DNA of 64,000 nucleotides from Alphaproteobacteria bacterium (GTDB lineage Bacteria > Pseudomonadota > Alphaproteobacteria > Rhodobacterales > Rhodobacteraceae), in assembly GCA_030428355.1 (NCBI GenBank), contig JAUIBL010000007.1, forward strand, positions 1 through 64,000, read 5' to 3'. Under the pieces are notes generated by a model that saw only the letters and a list, made by a program, of their open reading frames with translations, was not told the origin of the DNA and did no database searches. The translations under genes and the position numbers were made by a program. Shown here one piece after another: positions 18,638 to 28,284 of this stretch. Position 1 is the first letter of the stretch. Every line of letters starts with the position of its first letter.

Positions 18638-19846
18638 ATGACCACCGAACGCATCACCTTTCCCGGCAATTCCGGAGACACCCTGTCAGCGCGGCTCGAC
18701 CTGCCGGACGGGCCGCATCTGGCCACCGCCCTTTTTGCGCATTGCTTCACCTGTTCCAAGGACATTCCGGCCGCCCGGCGGATCGCCGCGCGTCTGGCGT
18801 CGATGGGCATCGCGGTGCTGCGGTTCGACTTCACCGGTCTGGGTCACTCCAAGGGCGAATTCGCCAACACAACCTTCACCTCGAATGTGGGTGACCTGCA
18901 TGCCGCTGCGGCCTATCTGGCCGGGCGCGGCATGGCACCGACGCTGCTGATCGGGCATTCGCTGGGCGGTGCGGCCGTTCTCAAGGCGGCGGGCGACATG
19001 GCAGGCATCAAGGCCGTCGTCACCATCGGCGCGCCCTATGACCCCGAACATGTGACGCATAATTTCTCGGATGCCCTGAAGGACATCGCGTCCGTGGGAC
19101 GGGCGACGGTCGATCTGGGCGGGCGTCCCTTCACCATCGGCAAAGGCTTTGTCGAGGATGTGAAGGCGCAGGCGCTTGGTCCGGTGATCAAGGGGCTGAA
19201 GGCCGCGCTGCTGGTCATGCACGCCCCGCGCGACGCTGTCGTCGGGATCGAGAACGCCACCAATATCTTTGCCGCCGCGCGCCATCCGAAAAGCTTTGTC
19301 ACGCTGGACGATGCAGACCATTTGATCACCGAGGCGCGGGATGCGGAATATGCGGCCGATGTCATCGCGGCCTGGGCGGGACGGTATATGGCCCTGACAC
19401 CCCCGGCCCCGCCGATCGGCGCGCCCGAGGGCATCGTGCGCGTCTCCGAGGCCGATTCCGCCGGGTTCCTGCAGGACGTGCAGGCCGGACCCCATCATCT
19501 GCGGGCCGACGAGCCCCTGGCCTATGGCGGAACCAATCGCGGGCCATCGCCTTATGGATTGCTGGCCGCCGGTCTGGGTGCGTGTACGTCGATGACGCTG
19601 CGCATGTATGCGCGCCGTAAGGGCTGGCCGCTGCATCACGTGTCGGTCGATGTGAGCCATGACAAGGTGCATGCGCAGGATGCGGGCACGCCGACAGCGG
19701 CCAATATCGACCTCTTCCGCCGCCGGATCACCGTTACCGGCGATCTGAGCGTAGATCAGCGCCAGAAACTTCTGCAGATTGCGGACAGATGCCCGGTTCA
19801 CAAGACGCTGGAGGCGTCGAGCCGGGTCGAAACGGAACTGGTCTGA
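18638..19846 (+). CDS. Alpha/beta hydrolase fused to OsmC-like domain
   Basis: Residues 1-250 form an alpha/beta hydrolase with nucleophile elbow GHSLGGAAV and late HAPRDAVVG and DADHLI motifs for the acid and histidine. Residues 270-402 form an OsmC/Ohr-type domain with the two redox cysteines in LGACTSMTLRMYA and DRCPVHKTLEA. OsmC proteins reduce organic hydroperoxides, so the fusion may process esters or peroxidised lipids; that substrate link is inference. A palindrome pair follows the stop. Confidence 0.88.
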   Translation: MTTERITFPGNSGDTLSARLDLPDGPHLATALFAHCFTCSKDIPAARRIAARLASMGIAVLRFDFTGLGHSKGEFANTTFTSNVGDLHAAAAYLAGRGMAPTLLIGHSLGGAAVLKAAGDMAGIKAVVTIGAPYDPEHVTHNFSDALKDIASVGRATVDLGGRPFTIGKGFVEDVKAQALGPVIKGLKAALLVMHAPRDAVVGIENATNIFAAARHPKSFVTLDDADHLITEARDAEYAADVIAAWAGRYMALTPPAPPIGAPEGIVRVSEADSAGFLQDVQAGPHHLRADEPLAYGGTNRGPSPYGLLAAGLGACTSMTLRMYARRKGWPLHHVSVDVSHDKVHAQDAGTPTAANIDLFRRRITVTGDLSVDQRQKLLQIADRCPVHKTLEASSRVETELV

Positions 19847-19851
19847 GCGCC

Positions 19852-19896
19852 CGGGAAACGCGTCGACGCGTTTCCCGCGATCCGTCGACGGATCGC
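19852..19896. repeat. Tandem perfect palindromes (26 + 20 bp), GTCGAC core
   Basis: Palindrome 19852-19877 (arm CGGGAAACGCGTC) and palindrome 19877-19896 (arm GCGATCCGTC) share one base. Both are perfect and centred on TC|GA. They begin six bases after the hydrolase-OsmC stop. Confidence 0.85.
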
Positions 19897-19993
19897 AGCG
19901 CGCCCCGTTCATAATGGTCTTGAGAATTATGAATTTGTCTCAAGAGCGCAAATGTGACAGGCAGGGCCGACCTTACTGACCGATTGGCCTGTC

Positions 19994-21010
19994 ATGACAA
20001 ACCCGCTGCACGATCTTCTGTCCACCCGCGACTGGCTTCTGGCCGATGGCGCGACCGGAACCAACCTCTTCAACATGGGGCTGGAAAGCGGCGATCCACC
20101 CGAGTTCTGGAACGACACCAAACCCGACAACATCCGCGCACTCTATCGCGGCGCGGTCGAGGCAGGCAGCGACCTGTTTCTGACCAACACTTTCGGGTCG
20201 AACGCCTCGCGTCTGAAGCTGCACAATGCCGGGCACCGCGCCCGCGAACTGTCGCGCATCGGCGCCGAACTGGCCCGCGAAGTGGCGGATGCAGCGGGTC
20301 GCCCGGTGATCGTGGCCGGGTCCGTTGGCCCGACCGGTGAGATCATGGAACCCGTCGGCACCCTGTCCCATGCCAGTGCCGTGGAAATGTTCCACGAACA
20401 GGCCGAGGGCCTCAAGGAAGGCGGCGCCGACGTGATGTGGGTCGAGACGATCAGCGCCCCCGAAGAATTCCGCGCTGCCGCAGAAGCCTTTGCGCTGGCG
20501 GATGTGCCGTGGTGTGGCACGATGAGTTTCGACACCGCCGGGCGCACGATGATGGGCATGACCTCCGAAGGCATGGCCGCGATGATCGAGACCCTGCCCA
20601 ACCCGCCGCTGGCCTTTGGCGCCAATTGCGGCACCGGCGCATCGGACCTGCTGCGCACGGTTCTGGGCTTCACCGCCGCCGGGACCGAGCGTGCGATCAT
20701 TGCCAAGGGCAATGCGGGCATCCCGAAATATGTGGATGGTCATATCCACTATGACGGTACACCCGAATTGATGGCCCGCTACGCGATCCTGGCCCGCAAT
20801 GCCGGGGCCAAAATCATCGGCGGCTGCTGCGGCACGATGCCGGTTCATCTGCGGGCCATGCGCGAGGCTTTGGAGACCACGCCCAAAGGTGAGGCACCGA
20901 CGCTGGAGCAGATCGTGGCCGAGATCGGCCCGTTCAGTTCCGACAGCGACGGCACCGGCGACCAGAGCGGCGCACCGAAGCGCGAGCGGCGCGGACGTCG
21001 CCGCGCCTGA
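19994..21010 (+). CDS. bmt: Betaine--homocysteine S-methyltransferase-type enzyme
   Basis: The 338-residue Pfam S-methyl_trans TIM barrel transfers a methyl group to homocysteine. The zinc thiolates are C212 (FGANCGTG) and C278-C279 (GGCCGT). FLTNTFGSN and the glycine-rich GSVGPTGEIMEPVG are typical of the bacterial betaine form, Bmt, rather than S-methylmethionine MmuM. A basic, disordered C-terminal tail (residues 310-338) is added. A corrinoid protein and DUF1638 gene nearby support methyl transfer from glycine betaine. No SAM riboswitch was found upstream. Confidence 0.82.
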   Translation: MTNPLHDLLSTRDWLLADGATGTNLFNMGLESGDPPEFWNDTKPDNIRALYRGAVEAGSDLFLTNTFGSNASRLKLHNAGHRARELSRIGAELAREVADAAGRPVIVAGSVGPTGEIMEPVGTLSHASAVEMFHEQAEGLKEGGADVMWVETISAPEEFRAAAEAFALADVPWCGTMSFDTAGRTMMGMTSEGMAAMIETLPNPPLAFGANCGTGASDLLRTVLGFTAAGTERAIIAKGNAGIPKYVDGHIHYDGTPELMARYAILARNAGAKIIGGCCGTMPVHLRAMREALETTPKGEAPTLEQIVAEIGPFSSDSDGTGDQSGAPKRERRGRRRA

Positions 21011-21094
21011 CCGGTTTGCCCTTTACGTCAAATTAACCACCGTTCGAGCAGAAAGGGGGTATGCGTGAAATTCTTGCCTATGCCCTGCCTCGGA

Positions 21095-22180
21095 TCAAAA
21101 AAGGCTCAACTGATCCCCGGCCTGGGGCGGCGGACGGAACAACGTGCCGTCAAGCGGCGGCAGCGCAGCATCGAGGCCCAGCCGCTTGCGGGCTTTCGTG
21201 AACCGCTGCGCGATCAGAGAGGCATAGGCCCCCTCTCCGCGCACCCGTTTGAAGAACTGCGCGTCATAGACCTTTCCGCCATGCATCTCGCGCAGCTTGG
21301 ACATCACCCGGGATTTGCGCACGGGGTAATGCTCGTCCATCCACGCCTCCCAGAGCGGGGCCACTTCGAGCGGCAGGCGCAGCATCGCCCATGTGGCGGC
21401 TTGGGCTCCGGCATCGCGGGCGGCGGTCAGGATGGGTTCGATCTCGGAATCGGTGAGCCCCGGCACAATCGGAGACACCATGACACGCACCGGGACACCT
21501 GCATCGGACAGACGACGGATCGTGGCCAGCCGCCGCGCCGGGCTGGGCACACGCGGTTCCATCCGACGGTTGAGATCCGCATCGAGCGTCGTGATCGTGA
21601 TCCCGACGCGCACAAGATTCTGCGCCGCCATGTCGGACAGTATGTCGATGTCCCGTTCGATCAGCATGCCCTTCGTGGCGATCATCACCGGATGCCGAAA
21701 CGCCTGCAGCACCTCGAGACAGGCGCGCATGATGCGGCGATCCCGTTCGATGGGTTGATAGGGGTCGGTGTTGGTGCCGATGGCAATCGGTGCCACGGCG
21801 TAGCGTTTGGCCCGCAATTCCCGCGCCAGCACCTCTGCCGCATCCGGTCGTGCCACCAGTCTGGTTTCGAAATCAAGACCGGGCGACAGGCCGAGCCAGG
21901 CATGGGTCGGACGGGCAAAGCAGTAGATGCAGCCATGCTCGCAGCCCCGGTACGGATTGATCGTGCGATCGAAGGACAGATCGGGCGAGGACACGTAGTT
22001 GATCAGACTGCGGGGGCGCTCTTCGGACACCTCGGTCCTCAAGGGCGTAGGGTCCTCCGCGATGTCCCATCCATCCGGCGCGTCGACACGGCGCAGCGCC
22101 TCGAACCGGCCGCTGTCCCGGCTCTGGGCCCCGCGCCCGCGCCGCAGGTCGGGCGCCACGTATCTGTCCGGATGGGTCAT
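21095..22180 (-). CDS. PA0069-family radical SAM protein (photoproduct-lyase-like)
   Basis: The 361-residue protein carries the iron-sulfur motif CEHGCIYC (CxxxCxxC) in NPYRGCEHGCIYCFARPTHA, then IAIGTNTDPYQPIER, the signature of this SPL-like radical SAM family. Relatives include spore photoproduct lyase, which repairs UV thymine dimers, but function in this branch is not established. A LexA box lies 13-27 bp upstream of the start on the minus strand, consistent with an SOS-induced DNA-repair role. It interrupts the bmt-corrinoid cluster on the opposite strand. Confidence 0.85.
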   Translation of the reverse strand: MTHPDRYVAPDLRRGRGAQSRDSGRFEALRRVDAPDGWDIAEDPTPLRTEVSEERPRSLINYVSSPDLSFDRTINPYRGCEHGCIYCFARPTHAWLGLSPGLDFETRLVARPDAAEVLARELRAKRYAVAPIAIGTNTDPYQPIERDRRIMRACLEVLQAFRHPVMIATKGMLIERDIDILSDMAAQNLVRVGITITTLDADLNRRMEPRVPSPARRLATIRRLSDAGVPVRVMVSPIVPGLTDSEIEPILTAARDAGAQAATWAMLRLPLEVAPLWEAWMDEHYPVRKSRVMSKLREMHGGKVYDAQFFKRVRGEGAYASLIAQRFTKARKRLGLDAALPPLDGTLFRPPPQAGDQLSLF

Positions 22181-22192
22181 GGAGCAAATCTA

Positions 22193-22207
22193 GAACGAAA
22201 GAAGAAC
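22193..22207 (-). promoter_or_regulatory. LexA box (GAAC-N7-GAAC) at the radical SAM promoter
   Basis: GAAC at 22193-22196 and GAAC at 22204-22207, separated by seven bases, match the direct-repeat operator of alphaproteobacterial LexA (GTTC-N7-GTTC on the coding strand). The first half lies 13 bp from the start at 22180. The same spacing occurs at the lexA promoter in this window. Confidence 0.7.
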
Positions 22208-22367
22208 ATTCGCAAGCCTGCGGTCAAAACCGGACGCGGGGCGGGTCCCGCGCGTCGGTTGCGTTCGCGCGCATGTCGGATTTCACTAAGTGGCTGCGTC
22301 GGAAAACGACGATTAGTCGGCAAAGCAATCACTGGCGGGCCCACCGCCAGCGTCTGGAGTGACATAC

Positions 22368-23072
<705 letters not shown>

Positions 23073-23093
23073 GAGCGGCCTGACCGTTACTTT

Positions 23094-23121
23094 TTGGGCC
23101 TCGCCATGCGGCGGGGCCTTT
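23094..23121 (+). terminator. Rho-independent terminator after the corrinoid gene
   Basis: GGCCTCGCC and GGCGGGGCC pair around ATGC and are followed by TTTTC. The stem has one G-T pair. It lies about 25 bp after the corrinoid stop and separates it from the next small gene. Confidence 0.75.
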
Positions 23122-23167
23122 TCATATGGATCAAACTGTCCCATATTTCAGGGACAAGGAGGTCGAC

Positions 23168-23341
23168 ATGCCAGTGACCACATTCGCTTCGATGATCTTG
23201 GCCGTGATCGCGGCATCCGGGCTGACCGTCTGGGCTTTGGCCGAATTTGGCCTGTTCAAGGTTCTGCCCGCGCTGATTGCCGTGGGGCTGCTGGCGCGCT
23301 GGGGTCTCGCCCATGTGCCCGGCGATGACGAACCCGCCTGA
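23168..23341 (+). CDS. Small membrane protein, 57 aa
   Basis: The product is almost entirely two hydrophobic helices (MPVTTFASMILAVIAASGLT and FGLFKVLPALIAVGLLA) and ends in an acidic tail. AAGGAGGTCGAC precedes the ATG. It overlaps the DUF1638 gene by 17 bases, so the two are probably translated together. No function is known. Confidence 0.7.
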   Translation: MPVTTFASMILAVIAASGLTVWALAEFGLFKVLPALIAVGLLARWGLAHVPGDDEPA

Positions 23342-23966
23342 CGACACAACCCTGACAGATGCAGGACTTGCGGCGCACGGCACGGGCCGTGTGCTCATCA
23401 TCGCCTGCGGTGCCCTCGCCCGCGAAATTCTCGATCTGCGCGACGCCAACGGCTGGACCCATCTGGACCTGACCTGCCTGCCCGCGATCTATCACAACAC
23501 ACCGGACCGCATTGTCCCGGCCTTGCAGGACAGCGTCACGCGACACCGCGACAGGTATGACGCGATCTATGTCGCCTATGCCGATTGCGGCACCGGTGGT
23601 TTGCTGGAGGCCGCCTGTCGTGATCTGGGGGTCGCCATGATTGCCGGGCCACATTGCTACAGTTTTTTCGAAGGCAACGACTCCTTCGCCGCCCGCGACG
23701 AGATCACCGCCTTTTACCTGACGGATTTTCTGGTCCGTCAGTTCGACGCCTTTGTCTGGAAGCCGCTCGGGCTCGACCGTCACCCGCAATTGCGGGATAT
23801 GTATTTCGGTCATTACGACAGGCTGGTGTATCAGGCCCAGACGGATGATCCGGCCCTGACCGCGCTGGCGGAAACCTGCGCTGCAAAGCTGGGCCTTCGG
23901 TTCGAGCGCCGGTTTACCGGCTACGGCGATCTGGCCACCCATCTGCGGGACTGGGCCCGGACCTGA
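23325..23966 (+). CDS. DUF1638 domain-containing protein
   Basis: The 213-residue protein has the DUF1638 layout: RVLIIACGALAREI, then LTCLPAIYHNTPDRI, YVAYADCGTGG, GPHCYSFFEG, and a tail with GHYDRLVYQAQT. Conserved cysteines and histidines suggest a metal site. The family recurs beside corrinoid proteins and methyltransferases, as here, but its reaction is unknown. ATG 23325 lies inside the end of the preceding small membrane gene. Confidence 0.85.
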   Translation: MTNPPDDTTLTDAGLAAHGTGRVLIIACGALAREILDLRDANGWTHLDLTCLPAIYHNTPDRIVPALQDSVTRHRDRYDAIYVAYADCGTGGLLEAACRDLGVAMIAGPHCYSFFEGNDSFAARDEITAFYLTDFLVRQFDAFVWKPLGLDRHPQLRDMYFGHYDRLVYQAQTDDPALTALAETCAAKLGLRFERRFTGYGDLATHLRDWART

Positions 23967-23976
23967 CCGTCTGCGC

Positions 23977-24019
23977 CGGTTTCCGTCGACGGAAACCGCG
24001 GACGCGTCGACGCGTCCGC
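23977..24019. repeat. Tandem perfect palindromes (22 + 22 bp) between convergent genes
   Basis: Palindromes 23977-23998 (arm CGGTTTCCGTC) and 23998-24019 (arm GCGGACGCGTC) share one base and fill the gap between the stops of the DUF1638 gene and the convergent deacetylase gene. A bidirectional terminator role is inferred. Confidence 0.85.
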
Positions 24020-24032
24020 CCGCGCGCCGGAT

Positions 24033-25769
24033 CTACTGGTCCAGCAAGAGGGTCGACACCGGCACCATCGCGACACTCGACGCGCGGTCCTGCAGGCTCC
24101 ACAACAGCAGCGCGGACAGCGTGTCCGGGGTCAACCGCCCCAGCATCGCAACCGCCCCATCCTGCCGCGCCCGGAACGCGGCACCATCCAGAAAGCGCCG
24201 CTTGGTGCGCGCATCCTGCCCGTCGCCGTCGAAATCCCGCAGGATGCTCAGCGCGGGCACTTCTGCACGCTGGGCAATGGCCTGCGCGGTATTGAGCCCG
24301 TTGGGCAGGAACACCAGACCATGACCGCTGTCGGCAACAAAGCTGCTGGCCTGTTCCGTCAAGGCCCGGTTCGCCTGCAGACCACCACCGGGCGCTTCGA
24401 TCAGGGCCACAGCCTCGGGAACGGCGGCCAGCGCCCCACCGAGGATCTGCTCGACATCGGTGGGCTGGGCGGCGGCTGGCAGGCTGACCAGAGTGGCCAC
24501 CTCGTATCCCAGCGCGCGATACGCGGCCATGCGTTCGGCCACCCCCGCCTGTGCCGGATCGAGCGCGAAGGTCACCGGGAAGGGAAACCCGTCAAGCGTG
24601 TCTGGCCCAAGGGGACCCGTGCCGTCGTCGATCATCACGATGGACATTTTCGGCAAGGCGGGGTCGCTGTCGACCGAAGCGGCGAAGCGTTGAAGCGGGG
24701 GCAGACCGGAGGTGTCTGGAAGGGCGGCAGGCGTGTCGGTGGTGGGCGCGTCTGCATCCGCGCCGATGGACGGCAAGCGGCTGGAATTGGCCTGATTGCG
24801 ATCGGTCAAAGACCCCGCCGGGGTGCCGATGGCAGGACGCAGCGCCGCCGTGCCGGTGCCCTCCTCCGCAGGTTCGGCCTCGGGGACAGAGGGCAAAAGC
24901 CGCCGCACCGGCGGTCGCTCGGATGAGGCGTCGGTTTCGGTCGTCGATGCCTGCCCTGCGCTGCCGGGGTCCGAGGGATCTGCGTCCGGAGAAACAGGGT
25001 CGGCCTGCGGTTCAACCGCGTCCGGGACAACCGCTTCGGCCTCGGGGACAAGAGGTGTGTCGACCTGCGGAACCGGGGGGGCCGGAGGTTGGGCCGGTTC
25101 GGTCGACAGGCTCAGCTCGGCCTCGCTTTCGGGGGCGGTCAGGACGGGTACCGGAGCGCCTGACGGTGTGCCCTGATCCACCGGGGGTGCGGGTGCGACG
25201 GGTGCTGTGCTGATCTCGGGCGCAGCCAGTGCGGCCACGGCCTCGCCGGTTTCGGGGGCCGGAACGGGCGCTGCCACGCTGTCTGTCGGGACATCCCCGC
25301 CCGCAGCATCAGGCGTGTCGAGGGCCGGAGCCGTTGTGTCCGCAGTGACCGGCGCCACGTCTGCTGGGCGCACAGCCTGCGCTGCGGCTTCGGTCTGATC
25401 GGTTTCGGTCTGCTCGGTCTCGGTCTGCTCAGTTTCGGACTGCTCGCTCTGCGCAATCTCCGCAGTATTGTCCCCGTCCTGAACCGACATGACCGGGGCG
25501 GTTTCAGCCTCCGTATCCCCGGTGTCTTCCGACGGCGCGCCGGTCGTCTCTGCGGTCTCGGAGGTGGGGGTTGCAGGCTCGGACATATCCGCTGCGCTTT
25601 GCTCGGCCGTCATGCCCTCTGCGGTCGACGGTGCAGGGGTGTCTGCGATGTCCTGCGGGGCCTCGACCGGCACGACAGGGCGATCCGGTGCCAGAACGGA
25701 CAGCGCCCCCAGACCACCAACGGACAGGACCGTACCCCAGATGGCCCCTGACAAAAACCCTCGTGCCAT
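24033..25769 (-). CDS. Divergent polysaccharide deacetylase-family (YibQ-like) protein
   Basis: The 578-residue protein has one N-terminal membrane anchor (GFLSGAIWGTVLSVGGLGAL). A 300-residue low-complexity linker rich in Glu, Thr, Pro and Ala follows, then a C-terminal domain (about residues 365-578) with MSIVMIDDGTGPLGPDTLDG, FPVTFALDPAQAG and DFDGDGQD, the divergent deacetylase pattern. The linker is far longer than in YibQ relatives. It is probably periplasmic and envelope-related; catalytic activity is doubtful in this family. Confidence 0.8.
   Translation of the reverse strand: MARGFLSGAIWGTVLSVGGLGALSVLAPDRPVVPVEAPQDIADTPAPSTAEGMTAEQSAADMSEPATPTSETAETTGAPSEDTGDTEAETAPVMSVQDGDNTAEIAQSEQSETEQTETEQTETDQTEAAAQAVRPADVAPVTADTTAPALDTPDAAGGDVPTDSVAAPVPAPETGEAVAALAAPEISTAPVAPAPPVDQGTPSGAPVPVLTAPESEAELSLSTEPAQPPAPPVPQVDTPLVPEAEAVVPDAVEPQADPVSPDADPSDPGSAGQASTTETDASSERPPVRRLLPSVPEAEPAEEGTGTAALRPAIGTPAGSLTDRNQANSSRLPSIGADADAPTTDTPAALPDTSGLPPLQRFAASVDSDPALPKMSIVMIDDGTGPLGPDTLDGFPFPVTFALDPAQAGVAERMAAYRALGYEVATLVSLPAAAQPTDVEQILGGALAAVPEAVALIEAPGGGLQANRALTEQASSFVADSGHGLVFLPNGLNTAQAIAQRAEVPALSILRDFDGDGQDARTKRRFLDGAAFRARQDGAVAMLGRLTPDTLSALLLWSLQDRASSVAMVPVSTLLLDQ
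25388..25455. repeat. Tandem 15-bp coding repeats in the deacetylase linker
   Basis: About four imperfect 15-bp units (core TCGGTCTGCTCGGTT on the plus strand) encode repeated QTETE / QSE-type residues in the disordered linker (residues about 105-128). This is probably slippage-generated linker length variation. Confidence 0.6.
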
Positions 25770-25920
25770 GCGATTTGCCCTCGTCTTGCCTCACACACCT
25801 GCCCCGGCATCTCACCCGTGCCGGTTGACCCACCCGCGCCCTTGACGCGCCGTGATCTGCCTGCGCATGTATACCGCGATTGGCCCCCACCCCGCCAGCC
25901 CTGACGACGAAGAAAGACCC

Positions 25921-26502
25921 ATGCTGCTGCTCATCGACAATTACGACAGTTTTACCTACAACCTCGTGCACTATCTGGGCGAGCTGGGCACCGAGGTGAA
26001 GGTGGTGCGCAATGACGCGCTGACGGTGCAGGACGCGATGGGGATGAACCCGGCGGGCATTCTGCTGTCGCCCGGGCCCTGCGATCCCGATCAAGCGGGC
26101 ACCTGCCTGCCGCTGACGCTGGCGGCGGCGGAAACCGGCACTCCGCTGATGGGGGTCTGCCTTGGGCATCAGACGCTGGGACAGGCCTTTGGCGGGTCGG
26201 TGGTGCGCCATTCCGAGATCGTGCACGGCAAGATGGGGGTGATGCACCACGCGGGCAAAGGGGTGTTTGCCGGGCTGCCTTCGCCTTTTGAGGCGACGCG
26301 CTATCACTCGCTGGTGGTGGACAAGGATACGATCCCCGACTGCCTTGAAGTGACGGCCTGGCTTGAGGACGGCACGGTGATGGGGCTGAGCCATCGCGAC
26401 CTGCCGATGCACGGTGTGCAGTTCCACCCCGAAAGCATCGCCTCGGAACACGGGCACGCCCTGCTACAGAATTTCGTCAACGACTTGAAGGTGCCCGCAT
26501 GA
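25921..26502 (+). CDS. trpG: Anthranilate synthase component II (glutamine amidotransferase)
   Basis: The 193-residue class I amidotransferase supplies ammonia to TrpE for anthranilate. The catalytic triad is visible: Cys in [10 protein letters not shown], His in [11 protein letters not shown] with Glu two residues on. [18 protein letters not shown] is the standard N-terminus. The trpD partner overlaps by ATGA, which favours trpG over pabA, though the protein may serve both pathways. trpE is not in the window. Confidence 0.95.
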   Translation: MLLLIDNYDSFTYNLVHYLGELGTEVKVVRNDALTVQDAMGMNPAGILLSPGPCDPDQAGTCLPLTLAAAETGTPLMGVCLGHQTLGQAFGGSVVRHSEIVHGKMGVMHHAGKGVFAGLPSPFEATRYHSLVVDKDTIPDCLEVTAWLEDGTVMGLSHRDLPMHGVQFHPESIASEHGHALLQNFVNDLKVPA

Positions 26503-27515
26503 GCGACGCGATGAAGCCCCTGATCTACGCTGCCTCTGAAGGCCCGCTGAGCCGGTCGCAGGCCGAACAGGCGTTCGAACTGCTGTTCGACGGCGAAGCG
26601 ACCCCGGCCCAGATGGGCGGCTTGCTGATGGCGCTGCGGGCACGTGGCGAGGCGGTGTCGGAATACGCGGCCGCCGCAGGGGTCATGCGCGCGAAATGCA
26701 CAGCCGTCAAAGCGCCCGAAGGTGCGATGGACATCGTCGGCACCGGCGGGGACGGCATGGGCACGCTCAACATCTCGACCGCGACCGCCTTTGTGGTGGC
26801 GGGCGCAGGTGTGCCGGTGGCCAAACACGGCAACCGCAACCTGTCGTCCAAATCCGGATCGGCGGATGCGCTGACCGAGATGGGCATCAACGTGATGGTG
26901 TCGCCCGAGGTGGTGGAACGCGCGATCGCCGAGGCCGGGATCGGCTTCATGATGGCCCCGATGCACCACCCGGCCATGAAACACGTCATGCCGGTGCGGC
27001 AGGAACTGGGGTCGAAAACCATCTTCAACATCCTTGGCCCGCTCACCAATCCGGCGGGTGTCAAGCGGCAACTGACCGGTGCCTTTGCCATCGACCTGAT
27101 TTTCCCGATGGCGGAAACGCTGAAGGAACTGGGCTCGGAAAAGGCCTGGCTCGTGCATGGCGGTGACGGGACGGACGAGATCTCGATCTCGGCCCCCACG
27201 CAGGTGGCAGTGCTCGAGGATGGCAGGATCCGGGGCCGCGAGGTGCACCCCGAGGATGCGGGCCTGCCGGTGCATCCCTTCCGCGACATTCTGGGTGGGA
27301 CACCTGCCGAGAATGCACAGGCGTTCCGCGATCTGCTGGACGGGGCGAAAAGCGCCTATCGCGATGCGGTTCTGCTGAACGCGGCGGCGGCGCTGGTGGT
27401 GGCGGACAAGGTGGCCGACCTCAAGGCTGGTGTGGAGATGGCTGCCGAGAGCATCGACAGCGGGTCCGCCAAGGCGCGGGTCGAGGCTCTGGCGCGTATC
27501 ACGCAGGCAGCGTGA
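26499..27515 (+). CDS. trpD: Anthranilate phosphoribosyltransferase
   Basis: This 338-residue enzyme of tryptophan synthesis joins anthranilate to PRPP. The glycine-rich [19 protein letters not shown] loop, [20 protein letters not shown] and GPLTNPAG are all canonical. It overlaps trpG by four bases. A palindrome pair follows before ung. Confidence 0.97.
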   Translation: MSDAMKPLIYAASEGPLSRSQAEQAFELLFDGEATPAQMGGLLMALRARGEAVSEYAAAAGVMRAKCTAVKAPEGAMDIVGTGGDGMGTLNISTATAFVVAGAGVPVAKHGNRNLSSKSGSADALTEMGINVMVSPEVVERAIAEAGIGFMMAPMHHPAMKHVMPVRQELGSKTIFNILGPLTNPAGVKRQLTGAFAIDLIFPMAETLKELGSEKAWLVHGGDGTDEISISAPTQVAVLEDGRIRGREVHPEDAGLPVHPFRDILGGTPAENAQAFRDLLDGAKSAYRDAVLLNAAAALVVADKVADLKAGVEMAAESIDSGSAKARVEALARITQAA

Positions 27516-27533
27516 TGTCCGTCTGGCGGGCGG

Positions 27534-27577
27534 GCGATGCGTCGACGCATCGCGGCGTTTCCATCGATGGAAACGCC
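27534..27577. repeat. Abutting perfect palindromes (20 + 24 bp) between trpD and ung
   Basis: Palindrome 27534-27553 (arm GCGATGCGTC) and palindrome 27554-27577 (arm GGCGTTTCCATC) abut exactly. The second has an ATCGAT centre. They lie 18 bp after the trpD stop and 45 bp before ung, inside what otherwise looks like an operon. Confidence 0.85.
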
Positions 27578-27621
27578 TGGGGCGCTGCCCCAGACCCCGA
27601 AGTATTTTTGAACCAGAGAAG

Positions 27622-28284
27622 ATGCGGACCTGCGCCATGTTGACCCCGCCGGGCGCTTGGCGGCATTTGCCGTTCTTTTCAGAGACATTGCCGGGCATCG
27701 CGTCTGTTGTCGCAAAGGAAGAGCGTGTTGTGCTGCCGCCAGCGCCGCAGGTCTTTGCAGCGCTCGAGGCCTGTGCGCCCGAGGCCGTGCGCGTGGTCAT
27801 CTTGGGGCAGGATCCCTATCCCACGCCCGGGCATGCGCATGGGTTTGCCTTTTCCGTGGAACCGGGCGTGCAGCCCCTGCCCCGATCCTTGGGCAATATT
27901 TTCAAGGAGTTGCAAGAGGACATCGGGAATATGCCGCCCAATGGCGATCTGCGGTTCTGGGCCGATCAGGGCGTCTTGCTGTTGAACGATGTGCTGACGG
28001 TTCCCGCAGGCGACGCGCGCGGGCATCGGCGGCTGGGTTGGCAGAAACTGGTGCCACAGGTGTTGGACGCGCTGTCGGAGCGGCCGCGCGCTTTTGTGCT
28101 GTGGGGCAATGATGCGCGGGCCCATGCGACGCGTCTTGTGGGGAGCGGTCATCTGGTGCTGGAAAGCGCCCATCCTTCGCCGCTGTCGGCGCGGCGCGGG
28201 TTTTTCGGCTCACGCCCCTTTTCCCGCGTGAACGCGTGGCTTAAAGAACAGGGTCAACAGCCGATCAACTGGACGGACCCATGA
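27622..28284 (+). CDS. ung: Uracil-DNA glycosylase, family 1
   Basis: The 220-residue enzyme excises uracil from DNA. The water-activating [13 protein letters not shown] motif and the C-terminal [11 protein letters not shown] loop identify family 1 [12 protein letters not shown] and [10 protein letters not shown] complete the fold. It sits between trpD and trpC and overlaps trpC by ATGA, an unusual host operon for a repair gene. ATG 27622 is used; the frame is open much further upstream through the palindromes. Confidence 0.93.
   Translation: MRTCAMLTPPGAWRHLPFFSETLPGIASVVAKEERVVLPPAPQVFAALEACAPEAVRVVILGQDPYPTPGHAHGFAFSVEPGVQPLPRSLGNIFKELQEDIGNMPPNGDLRFWADQGVLLLNDVLTVPAGDARGHRRLGWQKLVPQVLDALSERPRAFVLWGNDARAHATRLVGSGHLVLESAHPSPLSARRGFFGSRPFSRVNAWLKEQGQQPINWTDP

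Noticed and set aside
19850..19993. SAM-II or SAH riboswitch upstream of bmt
   Set aside because: The leader lacks the conserved pseudoknot core of these riboswitches and is mostly occupied by the palindrome pair.
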